Source: an uncultured Acidimicrobiaceae bacterium
GTDB taxonomy: Bacteria; Actinomycetota; Acidimicrobiia; Acidimicrobiales; Bog-793
Assembly: GCA_903907185.1 (NCBI GenBank)
Contig: CAIVND010000219.1
Span: forward strand, 1 to 5,590
Direction: 5' to 3'
Length of the DNA stretch: 5,590 bases
A program made the translations under genes and the position numbers. The notes under the pieces were generated by a model. That model did not search any database. It saw nothing but the letters and a program-made list of their open reading frames with translations, and had not been told where the DNA came from. Position 1 is the first letter of the stretch; every line of letters starts with the position of its first letter. Of the stretch, positions 1 to 4,927 are shown one piece after another.

Positions 1-149
1 CAGGGAGTGCTGCCCAACTCGCCAATGTTCAACTTGGCAAAAGTGATCTCACCGACGCGGGTTCGATCGTTGAACTTCAGTTAACGCCCACGGAGATCGA
101 TGGCCTCATCGTGGAAGTTGAACTTGGTGATGCTGTTGCAACGAACTAA
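1..149 (+). CDS. C-terminal fragment of an unrecognised protein
   Basis: This is the 3' end of a gene that begins before the window. Reading from base 3, 48 codons stay open to a TAA at 147-149; the other two plus frames hit stops early (a TGA near base 43 and a TAA near base 82). The tail is acidic and rich in Val, Leu and Ile, ending in a stretch like IDGLIVEVELGDAV followed by ATN. It could be a beta-rich C-terminal domain. I do not recognise the family and assign no function. The stop overlaps that of the convergent isomerase-like gene by 4 nt (CTAA, 146-149). That tight but clean boundary supports this being a real coding end and not a chance open frame. Confidence is limited because only the tail is visible. 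Confidence 0.6.
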   Translation, partial: GSAAQLANVQLGKSDLTDAGSIVELQLTPTEIDGLIVEVELGDAVATN

Positions 150-955
150 TTCATCCACCGAGCATTAACAGGAGTGATGAACTCTCGCGCAATGCGCAGA
201 TGCTCTCGCGCCTGGTCGACCAACGGTAGGTCCTTGAGCCGCTGACAGGGTATTTCGAGACTAATTGGCAGATCCACCGAAATCCGCTGCAAAACCTCCA
301 GCAGAGGAATAGCGCCCTCACCAAGTGGGAGTCGATCCCACACCGACTCATATCGGAGATCATCAAACTCGGGTGTCTCCGCATGGGCATCGCAGAGTTG
401 CACAAATGCGTAGCGATTTGAGCTTTCAAGCTCGAGATCTTCGATCGAGCCACCCGAACGGATGAAGTGCAACGTATCAAGAACAATGTGGACATTATCC
501 TGTCCGGTTCCCTGCGCGATCGAGAGAGCGTCATCAAAGCTGGTACAACGCGAATACGGCATGTATTCGACACTGATCCCCAGCCCCACCGACTGCGCAT
601 AGTTAGCGAGTGAACCAAGCCGCTCAATTACGCGGTTGCGCTCTTCGTCCCATACCGTGGCCTGAACAATCGAAGCTCCAACTTCAACTGCAAAATCGAT
701 GAGTATCTTTCCCTCGTCAAAGGTGCGCTCCGGCTCAAACACGATATTCGAGACCTCCATGACTTCGAGGTCCCAACGTGCCAACTCTGCCTTCGCCTGT
801 TTGATGAACTCTGGATCGCTTGCGAGCGGTGATACGGGCACCTCTTGGAGACCAAGTTGAAATCCAACGGCGTCATACCCGGCCTCGCCAGCACAGCGGA
901 CGAGCTCAAGTTGAGGAGGACGAAACAGTGTCAAAGGCGCAAGTCCGAGTTTCAT
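146..955 (-). CDS. Sugar phosphate isomerase/epimerase-like TIM-barrel protein
   Basis: The 269-aa protein belongs to the xylose-isomerase-like TIM-barrel superfamily (AP endonuclease 2 fold), a usual length for its sugar isomerase, epimerase and IolE-like members. The N-terminus (MKLGLAPLTLF) looks like the first barrel strand. The expected metal and catalytic residues are present in order: Glu130 (SVEYMP), Asp160 and His163 (a DxxH motif, VLDTLH), Asp189 and His191 (CDAH), and Glu234 (LEIPC). A GEG motif at 212-214 is also typical. These residues suggest an active divalent-metal enzyme acting on a keto- or aldo-sugar or polyol derivative, in the cytoplasm since no signal peptide is seen. 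The substrate cannot be told from sequence. Start: ATG at 955 preceded by GGAG at a short 4-nt spacing. It is divergent from the S4 gene (81-bp gap) and converges with the gene at 1-149. Confidence 0.9.
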   Translation of the reverse strand: MKLGLAPLTLFRPPQLELVRCAGEAGYDAVGFQLGLQEVPVSPLASDPEFIKQAKAELARWDLEVMEVSNIVFEPERTFDEGKILIDFAVEVGASIVQATVWDEERNRVIERLGSLANYAQSVGLGISVEYMPYSRCTSFDDALSIAQGTGQDNVHIVLDTLHFIRSGGSIEDLELESSNRYAFVQLCDAHAETPEFDDLRYESVWDRLPLGEGAIPLLEVLQRISVDLPISLEIPCQRLKDLPLVDQAREHLRIAREFITPVNARWMN

Positions 956-959
956 CGAT

Positions 960-963
960 CTCC
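960..963 (-). promoter_or_regulatory. Shine-Dalgarno site of the isomerase-like gene
   Basis: On the minus strand GGAG lies 4 nt before the ATG at 955. The spacing is short but usable, and it fits the start that begins with the first barrel strand. A TANNNT box (TAAGGT, 988-993, minus strand) lies about 33 nt before the start and could be its -10 element. No clear -35 is seen. Confidence 0.45.
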
Positions 964-1023
964 GATCTCTTTCAAGTGGCGAAAGCTACCTTAGGCGACT
1001 CAAAGACAGAATGATCAGTGGAT

Positions 1024-1029
1024 TAGTCT
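1024..1029 (+). promoter_or_regulatory. Candidate -10 box for a leaderless S4 gene transcript
   Basis: TAGTCT matches TANNNT, the actinobacterial -10 pattern, and ends 7 nt before the ATG at 1037. Transcription would therefore start at or next to the A of the start codon. No purine-rich Shine-Dalgarno sequence is present (the 7 nt before ATG are CGCCCCT), which agrees with leaderless initiation. No convincing -35 hexamer was found. TANNNT is a weak motif, so the call rests on spacing plus the missing Shine-Dalgarno sequence. Confidence 0.5.
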
Positions 1030-1036
1030 CGCCCCT

Positions 1037-1249
1037 ATGGCAACGCGCAAGATCGAGACACGCGATGGTGAGATCCGACTGGGACAGTTTCTCAAGCTCG
1101 CCAATGTCATCGACTCAGGTTCTGATGCAAAACTTCTTCTTGCAGAAAATCGCGTTCGAGTAAATCAGATCAACGAGACGAGACGAGGCCGCCAGCTAAA
1201 ACGCGGCGACATCGTCTCGGTCGATGCAGTGAGTTTTGAAGTCGGTTAG
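1037..1249 (+). CDS. Small S4-domain RNA-binding protein (YbcJ-like)
   Basis: The 70-aa protein is almost entirely one S4 RNA-binding domain of the YbcJ type (S4_2). It follows the family plan: a short N-terminal strand, then IRLGQFLKLANVIDSGSDAK for the first helices, the LLLAENRVRVN turn, and ETRRGRQLKRGDIVSVD with the basic patch and final strands. It lines up end to end with E. coli YbcJ as I recall it, including the G/S-x-AK, V-V/N and ETR positions. Family knowledge suggests binding of structured RNA, probably ribosomal RNA; the exact target is unknown. Start: ATG at 1037, with no Shine-Dalgarno sequence and a TANNNT box directly upstream, so probably leaderless. The TAG stop overlaps the TAA stop of the convergent DUF3048 gene by 4 nt (TTAG, 1246-1249). 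Confidence 0.9.
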   Translation: MATRKIETRDGEIRLGQFLKLANVIDSGSDAKLLLAENRVRVNQINETRRGRQLKRGDIVSVDAVSFEVG

Positions 1250-2379
1250 TTCTTCGCTGGAAGCGCAAGAAGTAACGAGGTATCTGCAGGATTCTTGAAT
1301 GTCGTGTCAGGGTCGAGTTCCACCCAGGTACGACCAGGAGCCATGTTGACGATCTTGCCCGAGGAGTCCTTGAAGATCATTGGACTGGTGTCATCCGATC
1401 GCGACCAGGTGACCTTGTACGCCGTGCCATTTCGAAGCACGTAACCCGGACCCGTACCAACGGTCTGGCTCTCAAAATCACCAGAACCGCCAGGACTCTC
1501 AAGATACGGACCAAAGGTGTAGTTCACCGAGACAACTGCGATATTCGTCGTCGTCACTGGATCACCCGGAACACCATTTGCCGCGTCATGATCAAAGTTT
1601 CTCGAGTAGGTGTGGATCCAAGTCTTCAGTTTCTTGTTCCACTCCCACAGCACATTCGTGCCACTCGAAAAGTCGAGGCGGAATGCCCGAACCTTTGTAC
1701 CACCTGACGGCAGTGCGGCCGAATAGCTGAAGATCGGCTTAGGTGCCCCCTTCAACTTCGGGAATAGTGCGTAGATAGCACTTGTGCTCGTGTACAGATT
1801 GTCTGGAGCAACACGGTCAGTAGTCCGGTGCCCTGCGGCCTGCGCACCTTCAAGGAGATTCGCTGCGGTCAGGTTCGACTGGGCTTCAACGCTGGCAACA
1901 TCGGGATCGATTCCTCCTGCAAAGGCAAGAATTGGATGACCCAGTTCGCTTGCAAGTCGTTGATCAACCCACCGTACCGAGCGGATCGGTCCGATCGTCG
2001 GTGCACTTTGGCATTGGAATACCGCCAAATAGCGCATGATGAATCCTTCGGTGGGAGTATCGAAGACAACATCCGCCTCGTTCAATCCACTTTGGGGACG
2101 GGCAGCTCCCGGCTCGTTCCCGATCTTGATGGCAATGGCTGGACGATTCGGGACTCCTCCACTTGCCGGGAGATCGGTGAGCGGACAGTTCGCCTTTGGG
2201 ACCGACGGCAGAACTACCTTCGAGCTTCCCCCGCCCGTTATTGCGACAGCGATTCCCGCAATGAGGCCAAGAACAACAACCGCAATCGCGGCGCGAACTC
2301 TGTTGTCCTTTGGAAATCGAAGTTGCGGTTTCTTTCGAAGAGAGGAACCTGAGGTCTTTTTAGCGGAGTGAGTAGCCAT
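1246..2379 (-). CDS. DUF3048 domain membrane-anchored protein (YerB-like)
   Basis: The 377-aa protein has a basic, cytoplasm-facing N-terminus (residues 1-29, many Lys and Arg), one hydrophobic segment at about 30-48 (AIAVVVLGLIAGIAVAIT), and then a large extracytoplasmic part. From about residue 79 it carries the DUF3048 signature: RPAIAIKIGNEPGAARPQSG, then LNEADVVFDTPTEGFIMRYLAVFQ, then IGPIRSVR (129-136). The second half (about 276-357) matches the C-terminal part of the family and ends with the typical GRTWVELDP (349-357). There is no lipobox, so it is membrane-anchored and not a lipoprotein. Cys65 and Cys123 are the only cysteines and could form a disulfide. The family is related to Bacillus YerB and its biochemical role is not established. 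It follows the exonuclease gene by 18 nt. No Shine-Dalgarno sequence precedes ATG 2379, but a TANNNT box lies 6 nt upstream. Confidence 0.9.
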   Translation of the reverse strand: MATHSAKKTSGSSLRKKPQLRFPKDNRVRAAIAVVVLGLIAGIAVAITGGGSSKVVLPSVPKANCPLTDLPASGGVPNRPAIAIKIGNEPGAARPQSGLNEADVVFDTPTEGFIMRYLAVFQCQSAPTIGPIRSVRWVDQRLASELGHPILAFAGGIDPDVASVEAQSNLTAANLLEGAQAAGHRTTDRVAPDNLYTSTSAIYALFPKLKGAPKPIFSYSAALPSGGTKVRAFRLDFSSGTNVLWEWNKKLKTWIHTYSRNFDHDAANGVPGDPVTTTNIAVVSVNYTFGPYLESPGGSGDFESQTVGTGPGYVLRNGTAYKVTWSRSDDTSPMIFKDSSGKIVNMAPGRTWVELDPDTTFKNPADTSLLLALPAKN

Positions 2380-2385
2380 CTTTTA

Positions 2386-2391
2386 ACGCTA
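2386..2391 (-). promoter_or_regulatory. Candidate -10 box for a leaderless DUF3048 transcript
   Basis: On the minus strand TAGCGT (TANNNT) is followed by 6 nt (TAAAAG) and then the ATG at 2379. A transcript from it would begin at or within a base of the start codon. The only purine-rich stretch, GAGGG, is about 14 nt from ATG, too far to act as a normal Shine-Dalgarno site. The box sits in the 18-nt gap after the exonuclease stop, so the DUF3048 gene may have its own promoter inside the run of three genes. No -35 hexamer is evident. Confidence 0.4.
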
Positions 2392-2397
2392 CCGCCC

Positions 2398-3291
2398 TCA
2401 CTCCAAGGTTTTGGGGCAGAGACGATGAATTCTCTCGATCAATCGCGGTGCTCCCAGATATTCGCAGGTCGCTTCGAAATCATTGCACGGACCCATCCAT
2501 TCCAGCTCATCGATATTCGCGAAGGCGGGGTAATCATTGCGAAGCGTCGCAAGATCGCGAAAAAGGAGTGCTTGATCTTTATCGGCTGAAAGTTTGGCCG
2601 AGAGACCCGCAGCACCGCGAACTGATCTCTTGAGTTGCTCATCCCAACCATGAAACTCTGCAGGTATGTCCTCAAGATGCCCGTAAAAATGAAGCACTGT
2701 CGAGGCACTCTTCTTTCCCCACCCTTTAATTCCGGGGAACCCATCAGCACTGTCGCCAACGAGAGCTAGCCAGTCCGGGATCGAAGCTGGCAGTACACCA
2801 AAGTGCTTTTCGATCGCGCCCTCATCTGAATCAACTTCAGTCCGACGATTGCGCACAATGACCCGCTCCCCTGAAACACATTGCGCAAGATCCTTATCCG
2901 GACTGCAGATGACGATTCTCTCGACGCGTGAATCTTGTATAGCAAGTGCAGCCGCGCTTGCGAGTCCGTCGTCTGCTTCGTACTCGACCATCGGCCAGAC
3001 CATAAAACCAAGTTGGACCAGCGAACTCTCCAGGAGTGGAAACTGGCCGAACAGAGTCTCGTCGATTCCCTCGCCAGTTTTGTAACCGGCATACATCTCG
3101 TTTCGAAACGACTCAACTACATGGTCGGTTGCAATCCCAAGATGGGTGACGCCAGACTCCAACATCGACAGCAGCGAACCGAGCACACCGCGCACCGCTC
3201 CGACCTCACGTCCATCGAGCGCCAAATAGGAGGGCTGCCCGAAGAAATACCGGAACAGTTCGTAGGTCCCGTCAACCAGATGTACCTCCAT
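2398..3291 (-). CDS. Stand-alone 5'-3' exonuclease (Pol I N-domain / FEN family)
   Basis: The 297-aa protein covers the 5'-3' exonuclease part of DNA polymerase I (resolvase-like N-domain plus H3TH domain) with no polymerase domain. The metal-binding acidic residues of the family are all visible: Asp7 (LVDGTY), Asp56 (ATDHVVESFRNEMYAGYK, with Arg63 and Lys71 as the FRxxxxxxYK motif), Glu105, Asp107 and Asp108 (EADDGL), Asp132 and Asp134 (SPDKDLAQ), and Asp180 and Asp183 (GDSADGFPGIKGWGKKSA, the H3TH turn). It is therefore predicted to be active on 5' flaps or RNA-DNA junctions, for example in primer removal or repair in the cytoplasm. The YELFRYFFGQPS segment near the N-terminus marks a stand-alone subgroup I recall from Actinobacteria and Acidobacteria. 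ATG 3291 places Asp7 where expected; no Shine-Dalgarno sequence is seen. It follows the MFS gene by 29 nt and precedes DUF3048 by 18 nt. Confidence 0.93.
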   Translation of the reverse strand: MEVHLVDGTYELFRYFFGQPSYLALDGREVGAVRGVLGSLLSMLESGVTHLGIATDHVVESFRNEMYAGYKTGEGIDETLFGQFPLLESSLVQLGFMVWPMVEYEADDGLASAAALAIQDSRVERIVICSPDKDLAQCVSGERVIVRNRRTEVDSDEGAIEKHFGVLPASIPDWLALVGDSADGFPGIKGWGKKSASTVLHFYGHLEDIPAEFHGWDEQLKRSVRGAAGLSAKLSADKDQALLFRDLATLRNDYPAFANIDELEWMGPCNDFEATCEYLGAPRLIERIHRLCPKTLE

Positions 3292-3320
3292 CGGCGTTCA
3301 ACTACCCACTTGAATGTCGA

Positions 3321-4565
3321 TCAAGAGACCTCAACCTCGCAACCAGCGTCTGCGAGATTGCGGTTTCTCAACAGTTCGGCGATCGAAATCCCCACTGCTG
3401 CAACGCCCAAAACCAATCCAACGGTCGATGAGGCTCTCCATCCCGAATGTTCAAGGGCCACCCCGGTCAGCGCAGAACCAACGGTTCCTCCCAGGAAATA
3501 AACAAACATGTATGCACTCGTAATTCGACTTCGCGATGCCGTCGTCAATCCATAGATGAGCGTTTGATTAGAAAGCTGGACACCTTGGGTACCAGCATCA
3601 AGCAAGATCACCCCAAAAACGATCACGACGATACTTGTTGATCCGAGGATAAAAAATACAAAAGATGCCAACGTGGCAGCCGCAGCGGCGACCGTCACCT
3701 GATAGGTAATGGTCTTTCCGCGATGACGGTCTGCAACTCTTCCGACAGTGTTTGCCGCGATCACGCCAGACAACCCAATGATTCCAAAGAGGCCGATCGT
3801 GAACGAGTTATAGGAAAATGGTGGCTTTGAAACCTGCCAAGAAAACGATGACCAAAATACAGTGAAACAACCAAAGACAAGGGCTCCAAGGACTGAACGA
3901 CGAAGCAGAATTGGCTCTCGTCGCAAAAGTTGAGCGGTCGTAACTAAGAGCCTTCCGTAATTGCCGTGATCGCGCTTTGGTTCGTCGGGGATGACGAGGA
4001 AGAGCACCACCGCAAGCACCAGCATGATCCCCATTGACGCAAAATAGACACTTCGCCAACCGAGAGCCTGTGCAACAAGTCCGGAGAATGTTCGCGCCAA
4101 AAGGATGCCGGTCAAAAGTCCACTCATCAAAAGAGCAATTGAGCGTGAACGGCGATCAGTTGGCGCGAAATCTGCAACAAATGGAACCAGAATCTGACCG
4201 CCGACGCTCGCAGCTCCAACGATCACCGAAGCGATGAGGAGGTAGGTCAGTGAAGGAGCGATTGCGCAGAGCGCACATCCCAACCCGGCAACCGCAAAAA
4301 CAGCGGGAATGAGTTTTTTGCGGCGAACAAGATCTCCGAGGGGAACGATGAATGCGAGGCTGACCGCGTACCCAAGCTGAGTTGCCGTCACGACGAAGGT
4401 CAGTGAGGCAACGCTGTGATGAAAGGTCGCTGCGACTCGAGGCAGAATCGGCTGGCAATAGTACGTATTGGCCACAATCGCGCCGGTCGCAACTGCAAAG
4501 ATCCACAGGATAGATCCGACAAGCACGGGCTTGACGTTGGTCTGTGATTCCTTCACTTCCAACAT
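3321..4565 (-). CDS. MFS transporter (YgaY-like DHA1 type, 12 TM)
   Basis: With the start at 4565 the protein is 414 aa, a standard MFS length, with about twelve hydrophobic segments from residue 12 to 398. The first-half motif A, GDLVRRKK, is at 77-84. The second-half copy, GRVADRHRG, is at 275-283. The segment VANTYYCQPILP (31-42) and the LMSGLLTGILLARTFSG stretch (146-162) are typical of the YgaY-like branch of proton-driven exporters. The substrate is unknown; a role in small-molecule or drug export is inferred from the family. The frame is open upstream to an ATG at 4859, but that 98-residue extension has no transmembrane or MFS character. ATG 4565 has a good TGGAG Shine-Dalgarno site 7 nt upstream and starts just before the first membrane helix, so I chose it. 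It is the first gene of the minus-strand run and is divergent from the binding-fold gene at 4928. Confidence 0.92.
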   Translation of the reverse strand: MLEVKESQTNVKPVLVGSILWIFAVATGAIVANTYYCQPILPRVAATFHHSVASLTFVVTATQLGYAVSLAFIVPLGDLVRRKKLIPAVFAVAGLGCALCAIAPSLTYLLIASVIVGAASVGGQILVPFVADFAPTDRRSRSIALLMSGLLTGILLARTFSGLVAQALGWRSVYFASMGIMLVLAVVLFLVIPDEPKRDHGNYGRLLVTTAQLLRREPILLRRSVLGALVFGCFTVFWSSFSWQVSKPPFSYNSFTIGLFGIIGLSGVIAANTVGRVADRHRGKTITYQVTVAAAAATLASFVFFILGSTSIVVIVFGVILLDAGTQGVQLSNQTLIYGLTTASRSRITSAYMFVYFLGGTVGSALTGVALEHSGWRASSTVGLVLGVAAVGISIAELLRNRNLADAGCEVEVS

Positions 4566-4572
4566 AGAACCG

Positions 4573-4577
4573 CTCCA
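4573..4577 (-). promoter_or_regulatory. Shine-Dalgarno site that decides the MFS start
   Basis: On the minus strand TGGAG lies 7 nt before the ATG at 4565, which is ideal spacing. It fixes the start of the transporter at 4565; the longer open frame reaching ATG 4859 is not used. Confidence 0.7.
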
Positions 4578-4794
4578 GAGTTGTTGCCCTGGATGCACTC
4601 GCCCACGACCGTATTGGTGGTTTTCGAATGCACCTTTGAATCCCCTTACTAGAAGTACTGAATGACCATGAGCCGCGAACGACCTCGGGGATGAGGCGAT
4701 TTTGTCGGCGTCAGATTCGATGCTACGTCTAATCGGAACAAGAGCGGCAGTTGAATACTGGCCAACGAGGCAGATTGGGTCACTGGTTGAGACC

Positions 4795-4823
4795 CTCCCT
4801 TTGCCCCGTCGAGGGGTCGGGAG
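4795..4823. repeat. G/C-rich stem-loop upstream of the NMT1/THI5-like gene
   Basis: CTCCC (4795-4799) pairs with GGGAG (4819-4823). Inside it, GCCCC (4803-4807) pairs with GGGGT (4813-4817, one G-U pair) around a GTCGA loop, with a small TTT/C internal loop between the stems. Neither strand has a T-run after it, so it is not an intrinsic terminator. It lies upstream of the predicted plus-strand -10 box, so in that transcript it would be DNA only. It could be a protein-binding site. Confidence 0.4.
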
Positions 4824-4844
4824 TGGTGCTGAGGTGCCGACGAT

Positions 4845-4866
4845 CCAGTTTTTTCCCAATCACTGG
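4845..4866. promoter_or_regulatory. Inverted repeat at the -35 position, possible operator
   Basis: CCAGT (4845-4849) and ACTGG (4862-4866) form an inverted repeat with a 12-nt spacer. It covers the place where the -35 element of the 4878-4883 promoter should lie, and no good -35 hexamer is seen there. A site of this size and position could bind a dimeric regulator (activator or repressor). Five-base arms can arise by chance, so this is tentative. Confidence 0.3.
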
Positions 4867-4877
4867 GGGGATCGCCT

Positions 4878-4883
4878 TATGAT
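4878..4883 (+). promoter_or_regulatory. -10 box of the NMT1/THI5-like gene
   Basis: TATGAT differs from the consensus TATAAT at one base and fits TANNNT. Transcription should start near 4890, giving a leader of about 38 nt before ATG 4928. The -35 region is poor, which suggests an activator may be needed. Confidence 0.55.
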
Positions 4884-4895
4884 TTAGGGCGCGTC

Positions 4896-4905
4896 GACCC
4901 GGGTC
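4896..4905. repeat. Perfect 10-bp palindrome in the leader
   Basis: GACCCGGGTC is a perfect palindrome lying between the predicted transcription start and the start codon. It could be a repressor site just downstream of the promoter, or chance in a G/C-rich stretch. Confidence 0.3.
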
Positions 4906-4912
4906 CGCTATG

Positions 4913-4920
4913 AAAAGGGG
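4913..4920 (+). promoter_or_regulatory. Shine-Dalgarno site of the NMT1/THI5-like gene
   Basis: AAAAGGGG ends 7 nt before ATG 4928. This favours 4928 over the in-frame ATG at 4910, which would place this purine run inside the coding sequence and has no equally good site of its own. Confidence 0.65.
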
Positions 4921-4927
4921 TATTTAC

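Larger units (their letters stand above)
4566..4927. promoter_or_regulatory. Divergent intergenic regulatory region
   Basis: These 362 bp separate the divergent MFS and NMT1/THI5-like genes. Short open frames cross it on both strands, but none has a recognisable domain or start signal, so I see no gene here. The half nearer 4928 holds a good plus-strand -10 box, a G/C-rich stem-loop (4795-4823), an inverted repeat CCAGT-N12-ACTGG (4845-4866) and a 10-bp palindrome (4896-4905). ACTGG occurs at 4757, 4782 and 4862. On the minus strand a weak TACGGT box (4608-4613) could be the MFS -10 element, giving a leader of about 36 nt. The region is too unlike a known riboswitch for me to name one. Confidence 0.55.

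Noticed and set aside
151..627. A 158-codon minus-strand frame inside the isomerase-like gene.
   Set aside because: It is an alternate frame of the TIM-barrel gene, which keeps all its metal-site residues; the shadow's composition (many Ser, Arg and Cys) is typical of out-of-frame translation.
1828..2371. Plus-strand open frames of 174 and 111 codons opposite the DUF3048 gene.
   Set aside because: They are antisense shadows of a well-supported DUF3048 coding region and lack domains.
2935..3501. A 188-codon plus-strand open frame opposite the exonuclease and MFS genes.
   Set aside because: It is antisense to two genes with clear family motifs, is low in recognisable protein character and has no ribosome binding site, so it is a shadow.
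4702..4729. A second plus-strand promoter, TTGTCG-N16-TACGTC.
   Set aside because: The hexamers are weak, and the TATGAT box at 4878 is a better match and better placed.
4795..4823. The stem-loop as an intrinsic terminator.
   Set aside because: There is no T-run following it on either strand, and it lies between divergent gene starts, where no transcript needs to end.
4566..4859. A 98-residue N-terminal extension of the MFS transporter up to ATG 4859.
   Set aside because: The extension has no membrane or MFS features, would cover most of the divergent promoter region, and the ATG at 4565 has a well-placed TGGAG site and gives a normal MFS length.
4910..4927. An in-frame upstream ATG (4910) for the binding-fold protein, adding MKRGIY.
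   Set aside because: The best Shine-Dalgarno sequence (4913-4920) lies inside this extension and serves ATG 4928. It stays a possible alternative and would not add a signal peptide.
4566..4927. A TPP or other riboswitch, prompted by the THI5-like gene downstream.
   Set aside because: The predicted transcript leader is only about 38 nt, and I found no conserved TPP riboswitch segments in the region.
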